DNA of 21,835 nucleotides from DASTDY01 sp035478375 (GTDB taxonomy: Bacteria; Patescibacteriota; Saccharimonadia; Saccharimonadales; EFPC-124). The translations under genes and the position numbers were made by a program. This document shows positions 13,291-20,797 of this stretch, in pieces. How positions within the stretch are numbered: the stretch's first letter is position 1; each line of letters begins with the position of its first letter. Under the pieces are notes generated by a model, which was given only the letters and a program-made list of their open reading frames with translations, made no database searches and was not told where the DNA came from. The stretch lies in NCBI GenBank assembly GCA_035478375.1, contig DATIJQ010000025.1, positions 1 to 21,835 of the forward strand. Reading direction: 5' to 3'.

Positions 13291-14580
13291 TCATTTCTTA
13301 ACTTGCAGCGCCTTCTTGGCTACCGCTAAATCGCTCCACGGTACTTTTTTGCCGGCGATCATGCGGACGGATTCGTGGCCCATGCCAGTAATGACTATTG
13401 TGTCGCGCGGGCGAGCTTGCTTGATCGCCTCTTTAATTGCCACGCCACGGTCGGCGATTTCGACCGTCTTTTTTTGGCCACCAGCTTTGGTGATGCCGTC
13501 CATAATTGCGTTGCGAATTTTGGCGGGATCTTCGCTATATGGTTCTTCGTCGGTCAGCACAATACGGTCGGCGAGTTTGGCGGCGATTTCGCCCATTAGT
13601 GGCCGTTTGGCTTTATCCCGGTCGCCCGTGGCGCCAAAGACGACCCACAGTTTGCCTTTGGTGAGGTGATGCAATGTTTCGAGCACATTTTTAAGCGCGT
13701 CCGGCGTGTGGGCGTAATCGACAATCACATCTATGCGCGCGTCACCATCAACCCGTTGCATGCGGCCAGGGACGGATTCCAACGAGGCCAAACCTTTGGT
13801 AATTTGCTCAGGTTCAAGCTGCAAAAACCAGCCGGCAGCTGCAGCAGCGGCGGCGTTGTACACATTAAATTTGCCTGGCAGATTAATGTGGAAGGTCAGC
13901 GTATGGTCGCCATCAATTTGCAGAGTGACATCGCTGCCGTTGTTGCCCAAATCGGCGCCGACAATCTGGCAAGTGGCCTGCGGGTCGGTGCCGTAAGTGA
14001 CTTTGCGGCGTTCGGCTTCGAACTGGTTAAAGTAATCAAACCATTCGTCGTCGCGGTTCAAAATAATAAACTTTGGTTTGCCTGCAAACAATTTACCTTT
14101 GGCGGCGGCGTAGCGTTCCATAGTTTTGTGGTAGTCCAGGTGGTCTTGGGTGAGATTGGTCATAATTGCTACATCGCAGGGCACGCCCCACAAGCGGTGT
14201 TGAACCAAGCCCATGCTGGTGGCTTCTAAAATAATGTATTCACAGCCGGCGCGTTTCATTTTGGCGAACATGGCTTGCAGCTCAAAAATGTCTTCTAAAG
14301 TGCGGCTGCTGGCTTTTGGCGTGACTTCGTCGCCGATCTGGTAAAAGGCCGTTGTATTAATACCAACTTTGTGGCCGGCGCTGCGCAACATTTGGGCGAT
14401 CATAGTTGCCGTTGTTGTTTTGCCGTTGGTGCCAGTGACCATAATGACCTGCACGGCGTGGGTCGGAAAGCCATAGCGAATATTTGCTGCCACCGCCACA
14501 ACTAAATGGTAGGCGTTGGCAACGTGGTAGCGGGCATTGCTCGGTAAAAGTTTTTTGATGATTTTTTTGACGTTCTGCAT
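13291..14580 (-). CDS. MurE-type Mur ligase (UDP-MurNAc-tripeptide synthetase family)
   Basis: ATP-dependent ligase adding the third residue to the peptidoglycan stem peptide in the cytosol. Seen in the 429 residues: P-loop TGTNGKTT (49-56); TNLTQDHLDYH (141-151) with K161 in AAAKGKLF at the position of the carbamylated lysine; GKFNVYN (236-242); GRMQ (272-275); DYAHTP (288-293); GATGDRD (316-322); and TDEEPYSEDP (343-352), where the DNPR motif of diaminopimelate-adding MurE would be. The EEPY form leaves the added amino acid open. Only about 48 residues precede the P-loop, so the usual N-terminal UDP-binding domain is mostly missing. Start ATG 14578-14580 has TATAGT seven bases upstream and no ribosome binding site, suggesting a leaderless transcript. 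The paralogue at 10708 is its degenerate relative. Confidence 0.9.
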   Translation of the reverse strand: MQNVKKIIKKLLPSNARYHVANAYHLVVAVAANIRYGFPTHAVQVIMVTGTNGKTTTATMIAQMLRSAGHKVGINTTAFYQIGDEVTPKASSRTLEDIFELQAMFAKMKRAGCEYIILEATSMGLVQHRLWGVPCDVAIMTNLTQDHLDYHKTMERYAAAKGKLFAGKPKFIILNRDDEWFDYFNQFEAERRKVTYGTDPQATCQIVGADLGNNGSDVTLQIDGDHTLTFHINLPGKFNVYNAAAAAAAGWFLQLEPEQITKGLASLESVPGRMQRVDGDARIDVIVDYAHTPDALKNVLETLHHLTKGKLWVVFGATGDRDKAKRPLMGEIAAKLADRIVLTDEEPYSEDPAKIRNAIMDGITKAGGQKKTVEIADRGVAIKEAIKQARPRDTIVITGMGHESVRMIAGKKVPWSDLAVAKKALQVKK

Positions 14581-14587
14581 ACTTTTT

Positions 14588-14593
14588 ACTATA
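14588..14593 (-). promoter_or_regulatory. -10 box of the MurE-type ligase gene
   Basis: On the minus strand TATAGT ends seven bases before the ATG, placing the transcript start on or next to the start codon. No clear -35. Confidence 0.45.
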
Positions 14594-14623
14594 CAACATG
14601 TAACTTAAATGGCTTACGTAACG

Positions 14624-14629
14624 TATAGT
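14624..14629 (+). promoter_or_regulatory. -10 box of the SGNH hydrolase gene
   Basis: TATAGT lies 37 bases before the TTG start at 14667, leaving a leader of about 30 bases with GAGGA. The -35 is poor. It diverges from the MurE promoter within 85 bases. Confidence 0.4.
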
Positions 14630-14666
14630 AAGTAGGTTCTCCGCTAACAAGGTTAAGTGAGGAATT

Positions 14667-15512
14667 TTGCGCATTTTAAAGAGAGGCATTACCGCGCTTG
14701 CGGCGGTAATGGCGTTGTGCGTTGCCGTACCGACTGTTGCCATGGCATGCCAGGCGCCGGCGGCAGCAGCGGTCGGTGACTCGTTTATCTCCGGTGAAGG
14801 GGGCCTGGAAACCGGGCCTTACTTGGCCGGGAGCGACACGCCAACCGACCAGTGCCACCGAAGTGCCAGTGGACCTGCAGTACTGGCCGCGGCCATCGCC
14901 AAGCTAAATCTGCGCGTCAATGCCACCTGTTCGGCTGCAACGACGCAGAACCTGCTCACCACAGGGCAGTACGGTGAGTTGCCGCAGGTGCAGCAGCTCG
15001 ACCACCGGCTGAAGTACGTTTTTGTCAGCATCGGTGGTAACGATGTTGGTTTCGGCACGTTGGTTGGCTGTTTCCTTCAGGCCGACTGTGACCAGACGAC
15101 GACACCGCAGCAGACCCTGCAGGCCATCGACCAGCTGGGTCCGAAGCTGGACGCTGCGTACCGGGCAATCCGTTGGGCAGCACCGCACGCGACAGTCGTG
15201 GTGAACCTCTACCCCTCGCTCCTGCCGACAGTACAGAGCGGCCCCACTGGCTTCTGCCCAAAGATCAACGCTGGTGAGGTGATGCTGGGCAACCAGATCC
15301 AGGACAAGCTGAATGCAACCATCGCGGCCCACGCCATGCGGCATGGGTTCAAGGTGGCCGACGTGTCAGCACAGGCGCGCCGACACAATATTTGTACCAA
15401 CGTTTCTTGGTTCTATCAGCCTGGCACTGTACCACCGGCCGCGACCCTGCATCCAACCGCACTGGGTCGTGCAGCGCTGGCAGGGGCAGATGTTGTTGCC
15501 CTGCAGCAATGA
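14667..15512 (+). CDS. Secreted SGNH/GDSL-family hydrolase (esterase/lipase)
   Basis: Exported serine esterase. The TTG start (14667) follows GAGGA. Residues 1-27 form a Sec signal ending VAMA, so C28 would be the first mature residue; the lipobox is poor, but lipid attachment is not excluded. SGNH blocks: GDSFISGEGG (37-46) with nucleophile S39, GGND (123-126), and the C-terminal catalytic H262 in LHPTALG. After C28, six cysteines (63, 88, 135, 141, 197, 243) are spaced like the three disulfides of secreted actinobacterial GDSL lipases such as that of Streptomyces rimosus. The GDSxxSGEG signature and GC-rich codons also point to an actinobacterial source. Substrate could be a lipid or an acetylated glycan of a neighbouring cell; this is inference. 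Confidence 0.9.
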   Translation: MRILKRGITALAAVMALCVAVPTVAMACQAPAAAAVGDSFISGEGGLETGPYLAGSDTPTDQCHRSASGPAVLAAAIAKLNLRVNATCSAATTQNLLTTGQYGELPQVQQLDHRLKYVFVSIGGNDVGFGTLVGCFLQADCDQTTTPQQTLQAIDQLGPKLDAAYRAIRWAAPHATVVVNLYPSLLPTVQSGPTGFCPKINAGEVMLGNQIQDKLNATIAAHAMRHGFKVADVSAQARRHNICTNVSWFYQPGTVPPAATLHPTALGRAALAGADVVALQQ

Positions 15513-15516
15513 TTAG

Positions 15517-15547
15517 CTAGGCAGTTACACAGCAAGTGTTTGCCTAG
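15517..15547 (+). terminator. Hairpin directly after the SGNH gene
   Basis: CTAGGCA (15517-15523) pairs with TGCCTAG (15541-15547), with an inner ACAC/GTGT extension (15527-15530 with 15536-15539). It starts five bases after the stop. No U-tract. Confidence 0.45.
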
Positions 15548-15581
15548 GGATCAACACCACTAGTCCAACAGCGGAGAACAA

Positions 15582-15606
15582 CCGACCCACTAAACCTGTG
15601 GGTCGG
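15582..15606 (+). terminator. Second hairpin downstream of the SGNH gene
   Basis: CCGACCCAC (15582-15590) pairs perfectly with GTGGGTCGG (15598-15606) over seven bases. The tail CCTTCCACAATTTG is weakly U-rich. With the previous stem it makes a double terminator. The rest of the 15513-15744 gap shows nothing beyond the tsaD -10. Confidence 0.45.
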
Positions 15607-15730
15607 CCTTCCACAATTTGCATTTACTAAACTGCTGTTCTGTCGCACATTGATCTCAACTATAAAATCATGTGAAAAATTTCTATCATATTTAAAAAGC
15701 CGTAGACTGGCGTTTACTCCTCTATCGCGT

Positions 15731-15736
15731 TACACT
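15731..15736 (+). promoter_or_regulatory. -10-like box of tsaD
   Basis: TACACT ends eight bases before the ATG at 15745, in the sequence GTTACACTAGTGACTG, the same hexamer as before the FemX-like gene. No Shine-Dalgarno, so a leaderless or near-leaderless mRNA is predicted. Confidence 0.4.
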
Positions 15737-15744
15737 AGTGACTG

Positions 15745-16791
15745 ATGATTATTTTAGGCATCGAAAGCAGTTGCGATGAAACCTCCGCCGCAGTCGTCAA
15801 AGACGGCCGCGAATTGTTAAGTAATGTTATTGTCAGCCAAATTGATATCCATAAAGCTTTTGGCGGCGTAGTGCCCGAAATAGCTGCACGGAGCCACATC
15901 GAAGCAATCCTACCCGTTATCGAGCAAGCTTTAACAGAGGCCAAAATGACCTGGAACGATATTGACGCAATTGGCGTTACCTACGCGCCTGGTTTGATTG
16001 GTTCGCTCCTAATCGGCTCGCTCACCGCTCGCACACTTGCACTAGTAAAACGCAAACCGCTCTACCCTATTCACCATGTCGAAGCACACGTTTACGCCAA
16101 CTTTTTAGTTGATCCACAGCCTACCTTCCCTATGCTGTCGTTAATTGTGAGTGGCGGCCACAGCCAGCTTGTGCTTTTTAAAGATCACGGCGACTACACC
16201 CTGCTCGGTCAAACACAAGACGACGCTGTTGGCGAAGCCTTCGACAAAGTTGCCAAAATAGTTGGGCTCCCCTACCCCGGCGGGCCGAGTATTGCACAAG
16301 CTGCCCGGGAGGGCAACCCCAATTTATACACATTCCCCAAAGCCAAACTTGCCGGCAAATATGATTTTAGCTTTTCGGGCCTTAAGACTGCCGTGTTGCG
16401 CCGCGTGCAAAGCATATGCAATAAACCGCACGACTTCCCTTCTACCCAGCTTGCAGCGCTTTTAACGCCCGCGCAGCGCAATGATATCGCGGCATCATTC
16501 CAACACATAGCAATCGAAACGTTGGTTGACAAAACCGTACAGGCATTTAACGATTATCATCCCGCTTCGGTCGTCATAGCCGGTGGTGTCGCCGCCAATC
16601 AAGAATTACGTCGTCAACTAAAAGAGCGGCTGCCGATTGCTATCAACTACGCCGCTCCTCAGTTATGTACAGATAATGCCGCTATGGTCGCCACTCTCGC
16701 CTACTATCAGTCGCAGCGCAAGCAACCGTGCGATCCATATACGCTCGAAGTCACGCCAAGCTTATCGATGACTAGTGCGAAATCCCTTTAG
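15745..16791 (+). CDS. tsaD: tRNA N6-adenosine threonylcarbamoyltransferase TsaD
   Basis: Transfers the threonylcarbamoyl group from TC-AMP to A37 of tRNAs that read ANN codons (t6A modification), working with TsaB and TsaE. The 348 residues are full length. Signatures: N-terminal ILGIESSCDETSAAVV (3-18), PGLIGSLLIG (82-91), metal-binding HHVEAH with H111 and H115, SGGHSQ (137-142), and the ASKHA-fold segment IAGGVAANQELR near 275-290. The start matches the family N-terminus. The 3' end overlaps the tail of the convergent 16772 gene by 20 bases. tsaB and tsaE are not in the window. Confidence 0.97.
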   Translation: MIILGIESSCDETSAAVVKDGRELLSNVIVSQIDIHKAFGGVVPEIAARSHIEAILPVIEQALTEAKMTWNDIDAIGVTYAPGLIGSLLIGSLTARTLALVKRKPLYPIHHVEAHVYANFLVDPQPTFPMLSLIVSGGHSQLVLFKDHGDYTLLGQTQDDAVGEAFDKVAKIVGLPYPGGPSIAQAAREGNPNLYTFPKAKLAGKYDFSFSGLKTAVLRRVQSICNKPHDFPSTQLAALLTPAQRNDIAASFQHIAIETLVDKTVQAFNDYHPASVVIAGGVAANQELRRQLKERLPIAINYAAPQLCTDNAAMVATLAYYQSQRKQPCDPYTLEVTPSLSMTSAKSL

Positions 16792-17101
16792 AATCAAGAT
16801 ATTTGTTTAGACCATCAACAAAATACTGATGAGCGTCAGGCGTATCGCACACGTAGTTACGTAAGGCCTTAACCTGGACGCTACTGCCATTAAATTTGTC
16901 GTCGTTCACCGATGAACAGTATCGCTCCAGCCCTGATGCCATAAATACGCCATCAAGCGCGTTCGATATACTAACACTTAACATGACGACAATAAACGCT
17001 ATGTTTAGCGTGATCGAACCTGCAACCAGCAATCGCTTCCACGACAGTCCCCACGCGCCCGTCTTAGCTTTTTGACTTGCCGACTTTTTAGTTGTTGCCA
17101 T
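16772..17101 (-). CDS. Single-TM hypothetical protein, 109 aa
   Basis: Not recognised. A lysine-rich N-terminus (MATTKKSASQKAKTG) precedes one membrane helix at about residues 25-47, then about 60 residues that would lie outside the cell. This outer part has two cysteines (C62 and C85) that could form a disulfide, and a helical end. It may be a signal-anchor protein of type II topology. ATG 17099-17101 has AGGAG about ten bases upstream. Its last 20 bases overlap the end of tsaD tail to tail, so the two transcripts are antisense at their 3' ends. Confidence 0.7.
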   Translation of the reverse strand: MATTKKSASQKAKTGAWGLSWKRLLVAGSITLNIAFIVVMLSVSISNALDGVFMASGLERYCSSVNDDKFNGSSVQVKALRNYVCDTPDAHQYFVDGLNKYLDSKGISH

Positions 17102-17124
17102 TGTGCTTATGCTCCTTGCTTTAC

Positions 17125-17130
17125 TTTATA
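17125..17130 (-). promoter_or_regulatory. -10 box of the single-TM protein gene
   Basis: On the minus strand TATAAA lies 23 bases before the ATG at 17101; the leader then contains AGGAG. The -35 is not clear. Confidence 0.4.
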
Positions 17131-17203
17131 CCACAAAACTAAGGCCGGAGCACTACCTATCCAATAAAATTCGATCAAAATCATAGCTCCACCAATGTAC
17201 CTA

Positions 17204-17212
17204 TGCTATACT
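17204..17212 (+). promoter_or_regulatory. Extended -10 promoter of valS
   Basis: TGC-TATACT (hexamer 17207-17212) is one mismatch from consensus and has the extended -10 TG. It implies a leader of about 100 bases before the valS ATG. ACCAA (17191-17195) and TTGGT (17212-17216) flank it as an inverted repeat. Confidence 0.5.
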
Positions 17213-17319
17213 TGGTGCGAACACAAAAAGTGAGGAAAATAAGTTCTGATTTTGTTCTAGCTAGTGGCGGGCACCATCTGGTCTTATTTTCATGTGAAGC
17301 TCGCTTTATTGGATACTTT

Positions 17320-19881
17320 ATGAAATTAGCAAAAACTTACAATCCGCAGGCTTACGAACCAGAAGTTTATAATCTGTGGGAAACTTCAGGCGCGTTCCAG
17401 CCAACTGGCGACCCAAAAAAGGGTTACTTTAGCATCGTTCAGCCGCCGACAAATGCAAACGGGAACTTGCACATAGGTCATGCATTAACAGTAGCAATCG
17501 AGGATGTTGCTGTCCGCTATCACCGTCTAAAAGGCGAGGCAACAATGTACATACCCGGCGCCGACCATGCAGGCTTTGAGACATGGGTGGTTTTTGAACG
17601 CAACCTCGAGGCACAAGGCAAAACGCGCTTTGATTATTCGCGCGATGAACTCTACAGCATGGTATGGGATTTTGTCGAACAAAACCGCGGCAACATGGAA
17701 ATCCAGGTGCGGGAATTAGGCGCCAGTGTCAGCTGGGATCACCTTACTTTTACACTCGACAAAAAAGTTATCGACCAAGCCTACGCCACCTTCAAAAAAA
17801 TGTGGGACGACAAACTCATTTACAGGGGAGAACGGTTGGTAAATTACTGCACTAAGCACCAAACGTCATTCGCCGACATCGAAGTCGTCCACAAAAAAGA
17901 AAAGACCAAGTTATGGGACATAGCTTTTAAGCTTGAAGATGGGGCAGGGGAGTTAGTAATTTCGACCACTCGGCCAGAAACTAAACTTGGTCAAAGCGCG
18001 CTTATGGTGCACCCAGATGATGAACGCTACAAAAAATTCATTGGTAAAAAGGTATTGCAACCACTCATTCCAGGCAAACCAATTCCGATTGTCGCCGACA
18101 ACGAGGTTGACCCAGGCTTTGGCACCGGTGTTGTGACCGTCACGCCAGCGCATGACGCGCATGACTTCGAAGTCGCCCAACGGTTGAATCTTCCATTGAT
18201 TGAACTTATCGGCAAAGACGGCAAAATGACCAAAAACGTACCTAAAGAGTTCCAAGGCTTAACAGTTTTAGAAGCACGTGACGCTGTAACGAAAGCCCTC
18301 CAAGCTGCCGACGCATTACGCGGCGAAAAAGCCTACGAACACACCGTTGCCCATTGCTACAAGTGCAATACGGTTATTGAGCCGTTGTTAATGGAACAAT
18401 GGTTTGTTAAAGTTGCCCCTCTGATAGAGCGCGTAAAAAAGGCAATTGCTAATGGCGACGTGCAGTTTGTGCCTAAAAGTAAAGGCACGGTGCTAACACA
18501 TTACCTCAATAATTTGAGAGATTGGAACATTAGTCGGCAAATTCCGTGGGGCATCCCTATTCCGGCTTTCCAAAATATTGACGGCTCGAATGATTGGATT
18601 TTTGACGAGCGCGTTAACCTGCAAACTATAGAGGTCGGCGGCAAAACGTACAAACGCGAAGAAGACACCTTTGACACCTGGTTCAGCTCTGGCCAGTGGC
18701 CATACATCACCACTGACTACATGACCAATGGCGAATTAAAGGATTTTTACCCCTTAAGTATCATGGAAACTGGCGGTGACATTTTGTTCCCGTGGGTTTC
18801 GCGCATGCTTATGCTCGGCTTGTATCGCACTGACCAAGTGCCGTTCAAATCTGTTTATTTGCACGGCTTAGTACTCGACGAGCACGGCCAAAAGATGAGC
18901 AAAAGCAAAGGCAATGTCATAAATCCACAAGATGCCATGCGCGAATACGGTTCTGACGCCTTGCGCATGGGCTTGCTCGCTGGCCGCAGTCCGGGGGTCA
19001 ACCAAGCGTTTTCGGTTGCCACGGTTATCGCCGGCCGCAACTTCGCCAACAAATTGTGGAACATAGCACGCTTTATTGAGGATAAACTTGGCGATGACTT
19101 TAGTGATCGCGCGCCGCAACCAAAAACGATTGCTGATCACTGGATTTTGGATCGCCTCAACAAAGCTGCTGCCCGCATAGGCAAGCTGATCGAAACCGAT
19201 CGTTACGCCGAAGCCTACGAACTGATGTACCACACCATCTGGGACGATGTCGCCGACTGGTACATAGAAGCCAGCAAAAGCGCCACCAACAAACCGTTGT
19301 TGGCCTATGTGCTCGAAACCATGCTAACCATTGCGCACCCTTTTGCACCATTTGTCACCGAAACCATTTGGCAAACATTGGCATGGGAAAAAACATTGCT
19401 TATAAACGGCAGCTGGCCGACACTCGCCCCTGCTGACGTTGCCAAAGCTAGACAGTTTGAACAACTCAAAAACCTGGTGACCGAAGTGCGCTTTGTCGCT
19501 GCTAGCCTTAGAGCAGGGGAGCAGACACTACTGTATCAAAACGACCTGCTTATTGAATCCAACCAGGAATTGATCCAACATTTAACCCGACTTAGCGACA
19601 TCCAAAAGGTAGAGCGGGGGAGGGGAATGCGCCTGGCGATTGCTGCGCACGAGGTATGGCTGGACATCAGCGCCGACGCCTTATACGAGCATCAAGCTAA
19701 ATTAGAAGCGCGTTTGGCTGACACTCGCGCTAACATCGGTCGCTTACAGTCGCGTTTGGCTAACAAAGGCTACATACAAAAAGCCCCACCAGCGGTGGTA
19801 AACGAAACACGTGCGCAGCTCACCGACCAACAGGCAGTCGAGCAGCGCCTGGTGCGCGAACTAGATATTGCTAAGCAGTAG
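17320..19881 (+). CDS. valS: Valyl-tRNA synthetase
   Basis: Class I aminoacyl-tRNA synthetase charging tRNA-Val. With the ATG at 17320 the protein has 853 residues and the usual N-terminus MKLAKTYNPQAYEPEVYNLW. The frame stays open back to 17203, but those 39 residues are not family-like and overlap the -10 box. Motifs: PPTNANGNLHIGH with HIGH at 51-54; the CP1 editing domain around STTRPETKLGQ and TPAHDAHDFEV; a Cys-containing HCYKCNT stretch; DTWFSSGQWP; KMSKS at 525-529; an anticodon-binding helical region; and a C-terminal coiled coil (about the last 65 residues) typical of ValRS. No T-box is seen in the 100-base leader. The end overlaps the convergent 19871 gene by 11 bases. Confidence 0.97.
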   Translation: MKLAKTYNPQAYEPEVYNLWETSGAFQPTGDPKKGYFSIVQPPTNANGNLHIGHALTVAIEDVAVRYHRLKGEATMYIPGADHAGFETWVVFERNLEAQGKTRFDYSRDELYSMVWDFVEQNRGNMEIQVRELGASVSWDHLTFTLDKKVIDQAYATFKKMWDDKLIYRGERLVNYCTKHQTSFADIEVVHKKEKTKLWDIAFKLEDGAGELVISTTRPETKLGQSALMVHPDDERYKKFIGKKVLQPLIPGKPIPIVADNEVDPGFGTGVVTVTPAHDAHDFEVAQRLNLPLIELIGKDGKMTKNVPKEFQGLTVLEARDAVTKALQAADALRGEKAYEHTVAHCYKCNTVIEPLLMEQWFVKVAPLIERVKKAIANGDVQFVPKSKGTVLTHYLNNLRDWNISRQIPWGIPIPAFQNIDGSNDWIFDERVNLQTIEVGGKTYKREEDTFDTWFSSGQWPYITTDYMTNGELKDFYPLSIMETGGDILFPWVSRMLMLGLYRTDQVPFKSVYLHGLVLDEHGQKMSKSKGNVINPQDAMREYGSDALRMGLLAGRSPGVNQAFSVATVIAGRNFANKLWNIARFIEDKLGDDFSDRAPQPKTIADHWILDRLNKAAARIGKLIETDRYAEAYELMYHTIWDDVADWYIEASKSATNKPLLAYVLETMLTIAHPFAPFVTETIWQTLAWEKTLLINGSWPTLAPADVAKARQFEQLKNLVTEVRFVAASLRAGEQTLLYQNDLLIESNQELIQHLTRLSDIQKVERGRGMRLAIAAHEVWLDISADALYEHQAKLEARLADTRANIGRLQSRLANKGYIQKAPPAVVNETRAQLTDQQAVEQRLVRELDIAKQ

Positions 19882-20209
19882 CTGACCAAGTAGTCTGTAG
19901 CAAACGCAACCAACGACTCGCGCGAACACGTAGCGAAATCTTTTTGTGATGCAAACGTAGCGAACGACTATCGGCATACAATTGGTGCTCGCCAGCGTCT
20001 TTTATAAGTTGCGAACCAGTTTTGTCACTGTGGTGATGCAGATCGCCAACAGTTTTAACAATGCTTGTGTCGTCGTGGCTAATTTTTTTAACGCCGTCGT
20101 CATGAGCAACAACGGTAGCCCCAAACACCTGCGCTGCATGCGCGCTACTTATAAGCACGAGAGCGACAAGGACTAAACTTACAGTTGTGACAAAATAGTT
20201 GCGCGTCAT
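19871..20209 (-). CDS. Small secreted His-rich protein, 112 aa
   Basis: Not recognised. Residues 1-25 form a Sec signal peptide (MTRNYFVTT, hydrophobic core, cleavage after AHA). The mature chain of about 87 residues is strongly polar. The first part is rich in Asp and His (AHDDG, SHDDTS, DLHHHSD, GEHQL); the end is rich in Arg and Lys (RSLRLHHKKISLRVRASRWLR). The histidine clusters could bind metal ions. The ATG at 20209 has no clear ribosome binding site (AT-rich upstream), but a good promoter precedes it. The last 11 bases overlap valS tail to tail. Intact signal peptide and promoter support a real gene. Confidence 0.6.
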   Translation of the reverse strand: MTRNYFVTTVSLVLVALVLISSAHAAQVFGATVVAHDDGVKKISHDDTSIVKTVGDLHHHSDKTGSQLIKDAGEHQLYADSRSLRLHHKKISLRVRASRWLRLLQTTWSATA

Positions 20210-20242
20210 TTATTTTTTGTGTTTAAAACGAACGATATTTAA

Positions 20243-20271
20243 ACATTAGCATAATGTTGCGCCGCTGTCAA
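20243..20271 (-). promoter_or_regulatory. Promoter of the His-rich secreted protein
   Basis: On the minus strand a perfect -35 TTGACA (20266-20271), 17-base spacer and extended -10 TGC-TAATGT (hexamer 20243-20248). The leader would be about 27 bases. Confidence 0.6.
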
Positions 20272-20279
20272 TTTTGTAA

Positions 20280-20675
20280 CTAGAAAGCTAACCTCTTAGC
20301 CATATCGGCAAGTGAAGCGTGATCTGGCTCGCTGGTCAAATCCTCCTTTTTAAAGAAGTCAGCAGCATCGCGGCAAGCAATGACATGCACGTGCACGTGT
20401 GGCACGTCGAACCCTTGTACTTTAAGGCAAATGCGGTAGTCGGCGCCAAAAACTTCGGCCATATGCTGAGCGACCTTTTTAACGGTGGTAAACAGCGCTT
20501 TATAATCTTCGTCAGCGAGCTCTTCAAACCGTGCAACTTGCACCTTTGGCACAACCAATGTGTGACCAGCCACAGACGGATGAATATCTAAAAACGCCAG
20601 CGTGTGCCCGTCCTCGTACACTTTGTGGCTGGGAATTTCGCCGTTAATAATGCGGGTAAAAATTGATGGTTCCAT
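20280..20675 (-). CDS. HIT-family nucleotide hydrolase
   Basis: Histidine-triad protein of the Hint/HinT branch, which hydrolyses phosphoramidate or acyl-adenylate nucleotides. In 131 residues: N-terminal IFTRIINGEIPSHKVYED (5-22), FLDIHPSVAGHTLVVPK (28-44), and the triad PHVHVHVI with H93, H95 and H97. The usual Gly-Gln before the triad is replaced by GFD. I start at ATG 20673-20675 (MEPSIF), the standard family N-terminus; a frame to 20708 adds eleven unrelated residues. CATACT lies six bases before this ATG, so the mRNA may be leaderless, although GGTGGT between them could act as a weak ribosome site. Confidence 0.93.
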   Translation of the reverse strand: MEPSIFTRIINGEIPSHKVYEDGHTLAFLDIHPSVAGHTLVVPKVQVARFEELADEDYKALFTTVKKVAQHMAEVFGADYRICLKVQGFDVPHVHVHVIACRDAADFFKKEDLTSEPDHASLADMAKRLAF

Positions 20676-20681
20676 ACCACC

Positions 20682-20687
20682 AGTATG
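20682..20687 (-). promoter_or_regulatory. -10-like box of the HIT gene
   Basis: On the minus strand CATACT ends six bases before the ATG at 20675, again at the distance expected for leaderless transcription. Confidence 0.35.
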
Positions 20688-20722
20688 CACAAAAATCCAC
20701 AGGAGCAAAACAGGTCATACTA

Positions 20723-20751
20723 TTGACAAACTATAATAAATAATGCAAAAT
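20723..20751 (+). promoter_or_regulatory. Candidate promoter of the 20798 gene
   Basis: Perfect -35 TTGACA (20723-20728), then after 17 bases a weak CAAAAT (20746-20751); TATTAT (20751-20756) is better but too far. The region is very AT-rich before a GC-rich gene. Confidence 0.45.
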
Positions 20752-20797
20752 ATTATAGACCGAAAGTTCCTTTGCGAAGTACCAAGGAGAAATCGTC

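Noticed and set aside
17203..17319. 39-residue N-terminal extension of ValRS
   Set aside because: The ATG at 17203 overlaps the -10 region, and the residues are not like ValRS N-termini.
17220..17319. T-box riboswitch ahead of valS
   Set aside because: No AGGGTGGNACCGCG-like antiterminator and no terminator hairpin before the ATG.
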